Source: Tenacibaculum holothuriorum (GTDB lineage Bacteria; Bacteroidota; Bacteroidia; Flavobacteriales; Flavobacteriaceae). Taken from it: a stretch of DNA of 64,000 bases. The number at the start of each line of letters is the position of its first letter. Position 1 is the stretch's first letter. Both the position numbers and the translations under genes were made by a program. The stretch covers positions 124,001 to 188,000 of the forward strand of contig NZ_LAPZ01000005.1 in NCBI RefSeq assembly GCF_002120225.1, in the 5' to 3' direction. Under the pieces are notes generated by a model, which worked only from the letters and a program-made list of their open reading frames with translations, was not told where the DNA came from and made no database searches. Positions 8,760 through 17,869 of this stretch are shown in pieces.

Positions 8760-9459
8760 ATGTGAAGATTATAAAATACAAAAATATTCCTATTAAACAT
8801 AGTTGTCCTATAATCATAAAAACAAATAGTAACAACAATTGAGTAGCTAAAGCAGTTATCCATTTTAATTGGTAAATATTCTTTAGCAAATATGAAATTA
8901 TTGAATATGTAAAAAGCATCAGCAAATACATAATGTTTCCTGAAACATCAAAAGCAAAAGTTAGCAACATCACTAGAAAACTTGTCCAATTTGCTGTACC
9001 AAACATATAGCAATGAATCGCTAAATTTTCGATATAATTATACTTCTTAAAAAACCAATATGTTATTAATGCAACTACAGGCACAGCGAATAAATACACT
9101 AAATTTATAGAGGACAAATAAAAGTCCTGAGCCATTAAAAACTTTTCATATAAATTTTCATTGAAAAGGTTTTTTAAACTTTCAAAGCCTTTTTCGTTAG
9201 CTTTATTAGCTTCAGTTTTAAAATTCTGAAAACCTTTATGATAATTTACTAATAGCGTATAAGCTGCTACACTTAATAACAAATACTTAAGTGGGTTTAT
9301 TATATGGCGTCTATCTTTATTTAAGTATGTTTGAATCGTTTTATATGGCTTTTTAAACATAGAAACATATGCCAACGGAATTCCCTTTTCAAAATTTAAA
9401 AAAGCAAATAATTCAGTTTTTAACTCTGATATTGATAATCTTTCTAACTCTTCCTCCAC
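8758..9459 (-). CDS. DUF3667-like membrane protein lacking the zinc ribbon
   Basis: This 233-residue protein begins with a helical stretch, then the family pattern FEKGIPLAYVSMFKKPYKTIQTYLNKDRRHIINPLKYLLL, followed by four to five membrane helices. That pattern (a lipid-facing helix, a KP..I..Y motif and a conserved NP before the first helix) matches DUF3667. Unlike the relative at 22004, it has no N-terminal CxxC zinc ribbon. It could be a small-molecule or ion channel, but nothing defines this. It is convergent with the BNR protein and divergent from the DUF2490 gene. Confidence 0.7.
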   Translation of the reverse strand: MEEELERLSISELKTELFAFLNFEKGIPLAYVSMFKKPYKTIQTYLNKDRRHIINPLKYLLLSVAAYTLLVNYHKGFQNFKTEANKANEKGFESLKNLFNENLYEKFLMAQDFYLSSINLVYLFAVPVVALITYWFFKKYNYIENLAIHCYMFGTANWTSFLVMLLTFAFDVSGNIMYLLMLFTYSIISYLLKNIYQLKWITALATQLLLLFVFMIIGQLCLIGIFLYFIIFT

Positions 9460-9482
9460 AATAATTTAATTTTTAAAAGAGG

Positions 9483-9490
9483 TAAATGTA
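9483..9490 (-). promoter_or_regulatory. Probable -7 element of the DUF3667 gene
   Basis: On the minus strand the sequence reads TACATTTA, matching TAnnTTTG at seven of eight positions, 24 bp before the ATG. Confidence 0.45.
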
Positions 9491-9529
9491 CTATTTTTAA
9501 AATAAGAGCTTCAAGAATTATCTTTTCCC

Positions 9530-9537
9530 TATTTTTG
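9530..9537 (+). promoter_or_regulatory. -7 element of the DUF2490 gene
   Basis: TATTTTTG is an exact match to TAnnTTTG, located 29 bp before the ATG of the DUF2490 gene. Confidence 0.55.
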
Positions 9538-9566
9538 GCTTCAATCTTAAGTTTTATAATTATATC

Positions 9567-10208
9567 ATGAAGAAATTTATTTTACTATTTATTTTCTTAA
9601 TCTCAATTACAATTAATAGTCAAACAAAAGCAGAAAAAGAATTAGGTGTTTGGTACATGTACAATGGGACACATAAATTATCAGAAAAATTCAGTTTAAA
9701 AACTATGGCTCATTTCCGTTTTTTTGAAGTTGGAGATGACTTACAACAATTTATATCTCGTTTGGGGGTAAACTATAAAATAAACAAAAACTTAAGCATT
9801 ACTGTTGGTCAAGCATTTTTAAATACTGATCAAACTTATGACCTAAATGGTGGTGACGGTTATGAAAATAGAATTTATGAAGATTTCAACGTTAAACATG
9901 CTATAGCTAAATTAGGTTTGGCACATCGTTTAAGAGCAGAACAACGTTTTTTTGAATCAGGAACTGGACATTTTTTACGTTATCAATTAGGTTTAAGCTA
10001 TCCTATTTCAGGAAAATGGTCTACTTATTTATATGATGAGATTTTTATGGATTTTGAAGGTGAAAACTTTAATCAAAATTGGTTAGGTGCTGGTTTTAAA
10101 TACAAAGTATCTAAAATGGTAAAACTTCAATTAGGATATATGAATATTAGAGATGCTAATGATAGAACTTTTGATAGAATACAAATTGGTGTAGCGCTTA
10201 ATCACTAA
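9567..10208 (+). CDS. DUF2490 outer-membrane-like protein
   Basis: This 213-residue protein has a signal peptide (residues 1-18, ending TINSQ) and then alternating amphipathic strands: ELGVWYMYNGTHKLSEKFSLKTMAHFRFFE, RLGVNYKINKNLSITVG, GLSYPISGKWSTYLYDEIF. This is DUF2490, a small outer-membrane beta-barrel-like family of Bacteroidota. The strands alternate aromatic belt residues as in barrels. No function is known for the family. It is followed after 45 bp by the DUF819 permease on the same strand, which may be cotranscribed. Confidence 0.8.
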   Translation: MKKFILLFIFLISITINSQTKAEKELGVWYMYNGTHKLSEKFSLKTMAHFRFFEVGDDLQQFISRLGVNYKINKNLSITVGQAFLNTDQTYDLNGGDGYENRIYEDFNVKHAIAKLGLAHRLRAEQRFFESGTGHFLRYQLGLSYPISGKWSTYLYDEIFMDFEGENFNQNWLGAGFKYKVSKMVKLQLGYMNIRDANDRTFDRIQIGVALNH

Positions 10209-10253
10209 TACCTCAAAAAAGAATTCTCTATTTTAGCTACAAAACAACTATTT

Positions 10254-11519
10254 ATGGAAAATCAACCTCTTTTTACCAACGACGCAATTGTTTTTGGTAT
10301 ACTTATGCTTTCTTTAGGTTTTGTATTTTATACTGAAAGTAAAGAAACCGGTTTCTGGAAAAAATTCTACAAAATTGTTCCAGGACTTTTAATGTGTTAT
10401 TTAATTCCTGCTATTTTTAATTCCTTAGGAATTATCTCTGCCGATACATCAAAAACATACTACATAGCTAGTAGATATTTATTACCTGCATCTTTAGTTT
10501 TAATGACCTTAAGTATTGATTTAAAAGCAATATTTAATCTAGGACCAAAAGCATTAATCATGTTTTTTACAGGTACTATAGGAATTATTATTGGAGGGCC
10601 AATTGCAATATTATTAATATCGTTAGTATCTCCTGAAACCGTTGGCGGTGTTGGTTTCGATGCTGTATGGAGAGGTTTATCGACCTTAGCAGGAAGTTGG
10701 ATTGGCGGGGGAGCTAACCAAGCAGCCATGTTAGAAATTTATCAATACAATCCACAAAAATATGGCGGAATGGTATTGGTTGATATTGTAGTTGCTAATA
10801 TTTGGATGGCATTAATTTTAATTGGAATAGGAAAATCTAACAAGATTGATAATTGGTTAAAAGCCGATAATTCTGCCATTGAAGAATTAAAACAAAAAGT
10901 AAGTTCATTTGCCGATAGTATTAAGAGAAACCCAACTTTAACTGATTATATGATTATGTTAGCATTGGTTTTTGGTGCTGTTGGTTTTGCTCATTTCGGA
11001 GCAGAAAACATTTCTTCGTTTTTAAAAAATAATTTTGAAGCTGTTGCCGATAAATCTTCAGCATTATCATCTTTTTCTTCAAAATTCTTTTGGATGATTA
11101 CCATAGCAACCGCCATAGGAATAGGACTATCATTTACCAAAGCTAAAAACTACGAAGGTGCTGGAGCTAGTAAAATAGGAAGCATTTTTATTTACGTTTT
11201 AGTTGCTACTATTGGTATGAAAATGGATTTATCGAAAATCATTGAAAATCCAGGGTTAATTGTCATAGGATTAGTTTGGATGGCAATTCATGCAGGTTTA
11301 TTAATATTAGTAGCTAAATTAATTAGAGCTCCATACTTTTTCTTAGCTGTCGGTAGTCAAGCCAATGTTGGTGGTGCTGCAAGTGCACCTGTAGTTGCGG
11401 CTGCATTTCACCCGTCTTTAGCCAGTGTAGGTGTTTTATTAGCTGTGTTTGGCTATGTTGTAGGAACTTACGGTGCAATACTTTGTACAATTTTAATGGA
11501 AATTGCCTCTAAAGTTTAA
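10254..11519 (+). CDS. DUF819 family membrane protein (YjcL-like)
   Basis: This 421-residue integral membrane protein has about ten to twelve helices. Glycine-rich re-entrant signatures appear twice: LAGSWIGGGANQAAMLE at about residue 145 and GSQANVGGAASAPVVAAAF at about 375. This internal repeat of two G-rich loops is typical of DUF819/YjcL proteins, thought to be transporters related to sodium-dependent carboxylate or cation/proton carriers. The substrate is unknown. It sits between DUF2490 and a DUF4369 lipoprotein on the same strand. Confidence 0.85.
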   Translation: MENQPLFTNDAIVFGILMLSLGFVFYTESKETGFWKKFYKIVPGLLMCYLIPAIFNSLGIISADTSKTYYIASRYLLPASLVLMTLSIDLKAIFNLGPKALIMFFTGTIGIIIGGPIAILLISLVSPETVGGVGFDAVWRGLSTLAGSWIGGGANQAAMLEIYQYNPQKYGGMVLVDIVVANIWMALILIGIGKSNKIDNWLKADNSAIEELKQKVSSFADSIKRNPTLTDYMIMLALVFGAVGFAHFGAENISSFLKNNFEAVADKSSALSSFSSKFFWMITIATAIGIGLSFTKAKNYEGAGASKIGSIFIYVLVATIGMKMDLSKIIENPGLIVIGLVWMAIHAGLLILVAKLIRAPYFFLAVGSQANVGGAASAPVVAAAFHPSLASVGVLLAVFGYVVGTYGAILCTILMEIASKV

Positions 11520-11529
11520 GAGAATTCTG

Positions 11530-11537
11530 CATATTTG
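11530..11537 (+). promoter_or_regulatory. -7-like element of the DUF4369 gene
   Basis: CATATTTG matches TAnnTTTG at seven of eight positions and lies 22 bp before the ATG at 11559. This favours that ATG over an in-frame TTG at 11535, which would be inside the promoter. Confidence 0.45.
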
Positions 11538-11558
11538 CATTTCAAAATTTTGAACCCA

Positions 11559-12266
11559 ATGAAGAAAATTATTGCTCTTTTTGCAATTGCTATCATCGCT
11601 TTTGCTTGTTCTTCTAAGAAAGAAGGCAACATGATTGTTAAAGGTCAAATCAAAGGACTTAAAAAAGGAACTTTGTATTTACAAAAAATGAAAGATACTT
11701 TAATTGTTTCTGTTGATTCAGTAACACTTAAAGGAGAAGATACTTTCGCTTTAACAGACAATGTTGAGTCTCCTGTGATGTATTACTTAACTTTTGATGG
11801 TGGTAAAACTAAAGACAAGCGTCTTATGTTCTTTGGAGAAAAAGGAGAAATTACAATTAACGACAATATTGAAGAGTTTGGTTTTAAACCAGAAATTACT
11901 GGTTCTAAAAACCAAGAAGTAATGAAAAAATTTGGTGAAATAAACAAGCAATTTACTTTAAAACGTTTAGATTTTATTAAGCAAGATATTGAAGCTCGTA
12001 AAACGAATGATGATGAGAGAGTACAAAAATTAGAAGATGACTATAAAAAATTAGTACGTCGTAGATTTTTATTTACTACAAATTTTGCTATTTCTAATGC
12101 TGATAGCGAAGCGGCTCCTTATATAGCTTTAACAGAATTATTTGATGCTAATATTAAGTTATTAGATACTATTAATAATAGCTTAAGTGATAAAGTTAGA
12201 AATTCTAATTACGGAAAAAGATTACAAAAATTTGTTGATGAAGTAAAAGCTAAAGAAGCTAAATAA
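11559..12266 (+). CDS. DUF4369 lipoprotein
   Basis: The 235-residue protein starts MKKIIALFAIAIIAFACSS, a lipoprotein signal with Cys17. The N-terminal half, MIVKGQIKGLKKGTLYLQKM...DSVTL, is the DUF4369 beta domain, often found in front of a thioredoxin domain in Bacteroidota. Here no thioredoxin CxxC follows; the C-terminal half is a charged helical segment. It may be a stand-alone surface or periplasmic lipoprotein. It is cotranscribed or closely follows DUF819 and ends at a strong bidirectional terminator. Confidence 0.8.
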   Translation: MKKIIALFAIAIIAFACSSKKEGNMIVKGQIKGLKKGTLYLQKMKDTLIVSVDSVTLKGEDTFALTDNVESPVMYYLTFDGGKTKDKRLMFFGEKGEITINDNIEEFGFKPEITGSKNQEVMKKFGEINKQFTLKRLDFIKQDIEARKTNDDERVQKLEDDYKKLVRRRFLFTTNFAISNADSEAAPYIALTELFDANIKLLDTINNSLSDKVRNSNYGKRLQKFVDEVKAKEAK

Positions 12267-12285
12267 TCAAAGATTTTATATAAAT

Positions 12286-12317
12286 AAAAAACTCGATGTG
12301 TAAACATCGAGTTTTTT
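12286..12317. terminator. Bidirectional intrinsic terminator
   Basis: A 14-bp perfect stem (core ACTCGATGT/ACATCGAGT) with a 4-base loop and A/T runs lies between the convergent DUF4369 and DUF885 genes. Confidence 0.9.
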
Positions 12318-12332
12318 ATTTTATGAGAGTTT

Positions 12333-14156
12333 TTATTTTTCCGAAGAAATGTATTCGTCTACTTTAGTTTCTAATACATTTAATGGTAACGGACCGTTTG
12401 TTAAAACTACATCGTGAAACTTACGAATATCGAATTTATCACCTAAAGCATCCTTCGCTTTTTTACGTAACTCTAAAATCTTTAGCATTCCTATTTTATA
12501 AGCTGTTGCTTGACTAGGCATTACTATATGACGTTCAACCATTTTTATAGCATCTAATTCTGCATTCGGAGTATTATCTGTATAATACTTTATTCCTTCT
12601 TCACGAGTCCATTTTTTTGCATGAATTCCTGTATCTACAACTAAACGACAAGCTCTCCAAAGCTCCATTGCTAAACGACCGAAATCTGAATACGGATCTG
12701 CATAAAAGCCCATTTCTTTTGGAATAAACTCAGAATATAGCCCCCAACCTTCAACATAAGCTGTATATCTTCCGAACTTTCTAAACATTGGTACGTCTTT
12801 TAACTCCTGAGCAATGGCAATTTGCATATGATGTCCTGGAATTCCTTCATGGTATGCTAATGCTTCCATTTGATAAGAAGGCATACTCGCCATATCATAC
12901 ATATTTGCATAATATGTTCCAGGCCTCGATCCATCTAAAGCTGGTTGCTGATAAAATGCCTTTCCTGCCGATTTTTCTCTAAATGGTTCTACAGCTTTTA
13001 CTATTAAAGCAGCTTTTGGCTTTGTAATAAACAATTCGTCAAGGCGAGTTTTCATACTATCAATCATATGAGTAGCTTTAGTCATGTACTCTTCTCTACC
13101 GTTTTTAGAATCTTCAAAATAAAACTGCTTGTCTTCTTTCATAAATTTAAAGAACTCTTTTAAAGTACCTTTAAACCCTACTTTCTTCATAATAGCACGC
13201 ATTTCGTCATGAATTCTTGCTACTTCTTTTAATCCTATTTGGTGAATTTCTTCAGCAGTTAAATCGGTAGTCGTTGTTCTTTTTAAGGCATTATTAAAAA
13301 AAGCTTCTCCTTCTGGTAATTTCCATGCACCATCATCAGTTGAAGCTACCTTTTCTTGAGCTTCAAGAGTTTCAATTAAACCTTGATAAGCTGGTAAAAC
13401 AGCTTTTACCATTGCCTCTTTAGCTCTTTTCTTTAAACTCTCTTTTACTTTAGCATCAACATCTAGTTTGTTTACTTTAGCATTAAAATCATTTTCTAAT
13501 GTACTTGGTTTACCAGATTTGTCGAATGGTGTTCCCTTAATTAAGTTTCTACTATCTTCTAATACTTTTGCAAAAACAAACTTAGGAGGCATAATTCCTT
13601 TTGCTTCTTTCTCTTTTAAATTTGTTACTAATTGCTCAAATAAAGGTTTTAAGTTTTGTAATCGAGCGATATAATTTTCTGCATCTTTTTCATTTGAAAT
13701 TTGATGCATATTAATTAAAAATGCTGGAATTTCTGCTTGCATCCCGTGCATTTGATTTACAGGATAGGTATGAAAACGATACTTAAAATCGGCTATTTGG
13801 TTTTCTAATTGCTGTTTAAATAAATCGTAACTTAGTTTAGTAGCATTATCTAAAGCCTTTACATTTACTGAGTCTTGTAACCAAGCCAATGCTGTTTTTG
13901 CATGCTCTAATTCTTTTTTAGCAAATTCATCAGAAATGTCATTCCATTTATCAGCATCTTTTTTAATACCTAAATAGGTTTGATACATAGGGTGACGATC
14001 TAAATTCTCTTTAAATTGTTTGTCGAAAAAGGCATTTGCTTTTTTCGACTCGGTTGCAATTTTTTCTTTGCTAAGAGGTTCAGTTTTATTTTCCTTTTTA
14101 CAAGAAACTAATAGTATTCCTAGAAATAAGGCTACTGAATAATATTTAATTTTCAT
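12333..14156 (-). CDS. DUF885 family metallopeptidase-like lipoprotein
   Basis: This 607-residue protein starts MKIKYYSVALFLGILLVSC, a lipoprotein signal with Cys19; an upstream in-frame ATG at 14186 is rejected because it would bury that signal. The family signature is YHEGIPGHHMQ at about residue 438, a variant HExxxxHH zinc site, with a downstream EGWGLYSE that carries the third ligand Glu. These are features of the DUF885 group, thought to be zinc-dependent peptidases. It is probably an outer-membrane or periplasmic dipeptidase-like enzyme. It is transcribed alone. Confidence 0.88.
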   Translation of the reverse strand: MKIKYYSVALFLGILLVSCKKENKTEPLSKEKIATESKKANAFFDKQFKENLDRHPMYQTYLGIKKDADKWNDISDEFAKKELEHAKTALAWLQDSVNVKALDNATKLSYDLFKQQLENQIADFKYRFHTYPVNQMHGMQAEIPAFLINMHQISNEKDAENYIARLQNLKPLFEQLVTNLKEKEAKGIMPPKFVFAKVLEDSRNLIKGTPFDKSGKPSTLENDFNAKVNKLDVDAKVKESLKKRAKEAMVKAVLPAYQGLIETLEAQEKVASTDDGAWKLPEGEAFFNNALKRTTTTDLTAEEIHQIGLKEVARIHDEMRAIMKKVGFKGTLKEFFKFMKEDKQFYFEDSKNGREEYMTKATHMIDSMKTRLDELFITKPKAALIVKAVEPFREKSAGKAFYQQPALDGSRPGTYYANMYDMASMPSYQMEALAYHEGIPGHHMQIAIAQELKDVPMFRKFGRYTAYVEGWGLYSEFIPKEMGFYADPYSDFGRLAMELWRACRLVVDTGIHAKKWTREEGIKYYTDNTPNAELDAIKMVERHIVMPSQATAYKIGMLKILELRKKAKDALGDKFDIRKFHDVVLTNGPLPLNVLETKVDEYISSEK

Positions 14157-14213
14157 GAATAATAATTTAATGGACGGAAGATACAAAATTACTAGTCATG
14201 ATAAGATGTAAAC

Positions 14214-14243
14214 AAAAGAGCTTAGTAAAAACTAAGCTCTTTT
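14214..14243 (-). terminator. Terminator of the universal stress protein gene
   Basis: The inverted repeat AAAAGAGCTTAG/CTAAGCTCTTTT with a 6-base loop lies 17 bp past the USP stop on the minus strand and ends in a T run. Confidence 0.8.
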
Positions 14244-14259
14244 ACAAATACTAACTCTG

Positions 14260-15093
14260 TTATATTTTAAAACTTAAAACAGGGAAATTACTATGATTTG
14301 CTACGTCTTCAGAAATACTACCTTCAAAGAAATGTGTAAATCCTTTTTTACCATGTGTAGCAACTACTAAAACATCTACATTCTCTTGTGTTACAAAATA
14401 CCTCAACCCTTCTTCAATCGAATATTCTGAAACAACATGAATTTTGTCTTCAGTAAGACCCGAATCTTGTAGTTTATGTAAGAAAAGTTTTATTCTTTCA
14501 TTTAGTTCTTTTGTACTCTTAAACTTCACATAAGGTGTTCTTACATACACCAACTCTAACGGACATTTTAAAGTACTAAATAACTTTTCTGCCTTTAATA
14601 ACGGATCGATATCATCGTCTGAAAAATCACATGCAAATGCAGCTTTCTTTAATGAACTTGTAATAGCTTCTTCTTTAATTACTAAAACTGGAGTTTTTGA
14701 ATGTCTAATAACTTTTTCGGTATTAGAACCAACAAATATTTCTTGCATTCCGCTAGTTCCTTTTGAGCCCATAATAATTAAATCTGCCTCTTCTTCTCTT
14801 GCTAATACATCTAGTTCACTAAAAATTTTAAAGTGCTTTATAATTGGGGTAATTTTTATTCCTTCTAAGTATGGCTTATTTAAAAACTCTTTAAATCTTT
14901 TTTCTGCCAACTTCATGTAGAATACCGCTTCTTCTTGAATATAAGATTGAGATTGGTTAATTACTGCATTAGAAAGTTCTAACATATGAACTACTACAAT
15001 TTCAGCATTCTGCTCTTTTGCAAAGAACGCTGCAGTTTGTAAAGCTCTTTCTGAATAGTCTGAAAAATCTACAGGGACAATTATTTTTTTCAT
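14260..15093 (-). CDS. Tandem universal stress protein
   Basis: This 277-residue protein is made of two UspA domains (about residues 1-140 and 148-277). The first ends with the nucleotide-binding pattern GSKGTSGMQEIFVGS, which fits G-2x-G-9x-G(S/T) and implies ATP binding; the second has a shorter, altered version (HGKKGFTHFFEGS). Such tandem USPs are induced in low oxygen or growth arrest. An Fnr-like box and a near-consensus -7 element lie directly upstream, and the gene abuts the cbb3 oxidase cluster, so a microaerobic role is likely. Confidence 0.9.
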   Translation of the reverse strand: MKKIIVPVDFSDYSERALQTAAFFAKEQNAEIVVVHMLELSNAVINQSQSYIQEEAVFYMKLAEKRFKEFLNKPYLEGIKITPIIKHFKIFSELDVLAREEEADLIIMGSKGTSGMQEIFVGSNTEKVIRHSKTPVLVIKEEAITSSLKKAAFACDFSDDDIDPLLKAEKLFSTLKCPLELVYVRTPYVKFKSTKELNERIKLFLHKLQDSGLTEDKIHVVSEYSIEEGLRYFVTQENVDVLVVATHGKKGFTHFFEGSISEDVANHSNFPVLSFKI

Positions 15094-15118
15094 TTTAAGT
15101 GAGTTTTAAATTCTAGGA

Positions 15119-15126
15119 TAAAGTTA
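15119..15126 (-). promoter_or_regulatory. -7 element of the USP gene
   Basis: On the minus strand the sequence reads TAACTTTA (seven of eight to TAnnTTTG). Its centre is exactly 33 bp from the centre of the Fnr-like box at 15149. Confidence 0.6.
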
Positions 15127-15148
15127 ACTCACTATTTGATGAAATTTT

Positions 15149-15162
15149 ATGATATAAATCAG
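15149..15162. promoter_or_regulatory. Fnr-like box upstream of USP
   Basis: ATGATATAAATCAG has the symmetric core TGAT-N4-ATCA. It would be centred near -41 of the USP promoter, a class II activator position, and it abuts the stop codon of the upstream TauE/SafE gene. Confidence 0.75.
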
Positions 15163-15861
15163 CTAATGACAAGAATTTACTTCTCCTACTGTATCGGTAA
15201 TTGGCATTGGAGAAATATACGGTATATCAAGACCTAAGCCTCGAAGAATAAATAAAACTCCAATAAAAACAACTACGTAAGGAATGGCTTTTTGTATTTT
15301 ATTTCGAAGTAATCCGTTAGTGAAATTTCCCACATATACAACTGAAGTCATTAATGGAATAGTACCTAAACCAAATAATACCATATAGAGAATTGCAGAC
15401 GAAATATTGGTTGACGTTATAGCTCCAAAAACTGCCATATATACTAAACCGCATGGCAATAATCCGTTTAAAAAACCTAACGTAAAAAAGGTATTATTAT
15501 CTTTTCTTTGTAACTCTTTTCCTAAAGAAGACTTTACTTTTATAACTAATTTTGATAGTGAGTTAGTAACTTTAAGCTTTGCAAATAATTGAGGTATTAC
15601 AATACTTACAATCATAAGAACTCCTACAAATATTGATATTTGCTGTTGAAATCCAAAAAAGTTAAATCCCTTTCCTAAAAGGCCAAATAAAAGACCTATA
15701 GTAGCATAGGTAAAAAGGCGACCAAAATGATAGCTTGTAATTTGAAAAAATTGCTGAACCTTATTATGCCTATTTACTGGTAACATAAACGCTATAGGCC
15801 CACACATACCTACACAATGAAAGCTTCCTAACAAACCAAATATAAGGGCCGAAAATAGCAT
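15163..15861 (-). CDS. TauE/SafE-like membrane protein of the cbb3 cluster
   Basis: This 232-residue protein has about six membrane helices. It begins FSALIFGLLGSFHCVGMCGPIAFMLP, with a His-Cys-x3-Cys-Gly-Pro motif near residue 15, then GFLNGLLPCGLVYMA near 126. This is the DsbD/CcdA-like 'sulfite exporter TauE/SafE' protein that accompanies ccoGH in many bacteria and is linked to copper delivery or thiol transport for cbb3 oxidase. Its start is 2 bp from the end of ccoH, so it belongs to that operon. Sulfite export itself is not supported by context. Confidence 0.82.
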   Translation of the reverse strand: MLFSALIFGLLGSFHCVGMCGPIAFMLPVNRHNKVQQFFQITSYHFGRLFTYATIGLLFGLLGKGFNFFGFQQQISIFVGVLMIVSIVIPQLFAKLKVTNSLSKLVIKVKSSLGKELQRKDNNTFFTLGFLNGLLPCGLVYMAVFGAITSTNISSAILYMVLFGLGTIPLMTSVVYVGNFTNGLLRNKIQKAIPYVVVFIGVLFILRGLGLDIPYISPMPITDTVGEVNSCH

Positions 15862-15863
15862 TA

Positions 15864-16310
15864 CTAGTATATAATTTCTTCTTTAAATAAAAAATTTTTA
15901 TCTTGATATTTCCAAGATACCTCAATGTTCCAACGACCACCTAACAAACGGTTCTCAGGCACGAGCAAATAATTATTGGATAGTGAAATTGGCAATTCGA
16001 AATCCAATTGTTTATTAGATGGTCTGTATAGGAACACTTTTCCCCTTATCTTATTTATGTCAAAATCTTCGGGGAAATTTATAAACAATCCCTTTTCTGT
16101 TTTTCTTATTGAAATATTTTCTTTTAAGTCTGCAGCATTTTTTAATGCATTAATTTCTTGCTGATAACTTAATTCCTTTTGATAATACTTATCGGTAACC
16201 AAATCATGATCGAACGATTTACTTGTTGTCATAGTAACTACGTAATACATAATGAATGTAATAAATCCTATAATCGCAATAACGATACCCGTGCCCCAGT
16301 TAATTTTCAT
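15864..16310 (-). CDS. ccoH: FixH/CcoH-like cbb3 oxidase assembly protein
   Basis: The 148-residue protein has one N-terminal membrane helix (about residues 5-27) and a periplasmic domain. The segment KSFDHDLVTDKYYQKELSYQ followed by a beta-rich C-terminus is the FixH pattern. FixH/CcoH helps assemble or stabilise the cbb3-type cytochrome oxidase. Its position between ccoG and the TauE/SafE gene agrees. A 109-bp spacer holding an inverted repeat separates it from ccoG, which is unusual in this otherwise tight operon. Confidence 0.88.
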   Translation of the reverse strand: MKINWGTGIVIAIIGFITFIMYYVVTMTTSKSFDHDLVTDKYYQKELSYQQEINALKNAADLKENISIRKTEKGLFINFPEDFDINKIRGKVFLYRPSNKQLDFELPISLSNNYLLVPENRLLGGRWNIEVSWKYQDKNFLFKEEIIY

Positions 16311-16339
16311 TTTATTGTTTTTTATCTCCCTACGAATCT

Positions 16340-16396
16340 TCAGTTGTGTTCTCGATACATTTTTCTTTTCTTCTTCAAGAAAAACACTCGAACTGA
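16340..16396. repeat. REP-like imperfect inverted repeat in the cco operon
   Basis: The spacer between ccoG and ccoH contains TCAGTT...TCTCGATACATTTTTCTT and, after a short loop, AAGAAAAACACTCGAACTGA, which pair imperfectly. The motif TCTCGATAC...CACTCGAACTGA resembles intergenic repeats I recall from Flavobacteriaceae genomes, but no second copy lies in this window. Confidence 0.45.
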
Positions 16397-16419
16397 CATA
16401 CTCGTAATGACTAGTTAAA

Positions 16420-17841
16420 TTATCGGTAACTTCTTGGCCCTAAAAAGTTGGTTTTAGTAGTTTCTATTAATTTGTCTCCACTAAATACTCCTATTCTTAA
16501 GGTTACTTTTTCACCTTTCATTTCCGATTGATGTAGCTCTATAAACAATGTTCCTTCTGCCAATCCTTGTTTTGGAACTACAAAATCTTGATGTGTTACC
16601 GTTTCTATTTTTCCTTTATGTGATAATAATTCATAATGCACATCTTTAATTTCTTCAGTAGTTTTATTAATTACTTTGAATGTAAAAATGTTACTTATAA
16701 TTCCGTCTTCTTTATGCTGATATAATTGCCCTGGTAATCTTAAAATAGTAGCTTCTACATCGTTTCTTAAAAAGAGCATTCCTATTAAAACTCCTATTAA
16801 AATTGTAAGAACTCCCGTATACCCTTTCATTCGAGTAGAGAATTTAAAAGGTACTTTTTTAACGATATTTTCTTCACTTGCATATCGTATTAATCCTTTT
16901 GGCAACCCTACTTTTTCCATCATATGATCGCATTCATCAATACAAGCAGTACAGTTTACACATTCTAATTGCGTACCATTTCGAATGTCAATACCAGTAG
17001 GACAAACATGAACACATTGAAAACAATCTATACAATCTCCTTTTCCTAATTCTTTTCTATCTTCTTTCTTTTTAAATTTCGCTCTTCCATTTTCTCCTTC
17101 TCCACGTACATGGTCATAAGCTACATTAATCGTTTTATTATCTAACAATACTCCTTGTAGTCTACCATAAGGACAAGCAATTAAACATACCTGTTCTCTA
17201 AACCATACAAACACAAAATAAAATACTGCTGTAAATATAAGTAGTGATATAAGTGTGCTGATATTGTCTAGCGGATTTCCTGTTATATATTCTATTAAAA
17301 CATCTCCTCCTATTAAATACGCTAAAAAGACGTTGGCTATTAAAAAGGAAATAATAAAGAAGATACTCCATTTTAACAATCGCTTTTTAATCTTGTCAGC
17401 ATTCCAAGGTTGTTTATCTAAGCGGATTTGTTTTCCTCTATCTCCTTCAATCCAATATTCAATTTTTCGAAAAACCATTTCCATAAAAATGGTTTGAGGA
17501 CAAATCCATCCACAAAAAATACGACCAAAAACTACTGTAAATAATATGATAAACACCACTCCTATAATCATTGATATTACCAATAGATGAAAGTCTTGTG
17601 GCCAGAAGGGAAATCCAAAAATATTGAACTTTCTCTCTAAAATATTAAAGAGTAAAAATTGGTTTCCGTTTATCTTTATAAAAGGAGAAGCTAATAAAAT
17701 TATTAGTAAAAAATAGCTTACATAAGTTCGGTATTTATAGAATCTACCACTTGGTTTTTTAGGATACACCCAAGAACGCTTACCTTCTTCATTTACCGTA
17801 CTTATGCTATCTCTAAAATGTTCGTTCTTGAGTGTTTCCAT
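16420..17841 (-). CDS. ccoG: Cytochrome c oxidase accessory protein CcoG (FixG)
   Basis: This 473-residue membrane protein has helices near residues 40-58, 85-110, 160-180 and 195-215, and the iron-sulfur motifs CGWICPQTIFMEM, CLIACPYGRLQ and CIDCFQCVHVCP...CVNCTACIDECDH, a double 4Fe-4S ferredoxin. A C-terminal Ig-like domain follows another helix. CcoG reduces and helps insert copper for cbb3 oxidase assembly. The ATG at 17841 is chosen over a TTG two codons upstream. It follows ccoP by 28 bp. Confidence 0.95.
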   Translation of the reverse strand: METLKNEHFRDSISTVNEEGKRSWVYPKKPSGRFYKYRTYVSYFLLIILLASPFIKINGNQFLLFNILERKFNIFGFPFWPQDFHLLVISMIIGVVFIILFTVVFGRIFCGWICPQTIFMEMVFRKIEYWIEGDRGKQIRLDKQPWNADKIKKRLLKWSIFFIISFLIANVFLAYLIGGDVLIEYITGNPLDNISTLISLLIFTAVFYFVFVWFREQVCLIACPYGRLQGVLLDNKTINVAYDHVRGEGENGRAKFKKKEDRKELGKGDCIDCFQCVHVCPTGIDIRNGTQLECVNCTACIDECDHMMEKVGLPKGLIRYASEENIVKKVPFKFSTRMKGYTGVLTILIGVLIGMLFLRNDVEATILRLPGQLYQHKEDGIISNIFTFKVINKTTEEIKDVHYELLSHKGKIETVTHQDFVVPKQGLAEGTLFIELHQSEMKGEKVTLRIGVFSGDKLIETTKTNFLGPRSYR

Positions 17842-17869
17842 AATCAACTATTAAAAACCAAATACAACT

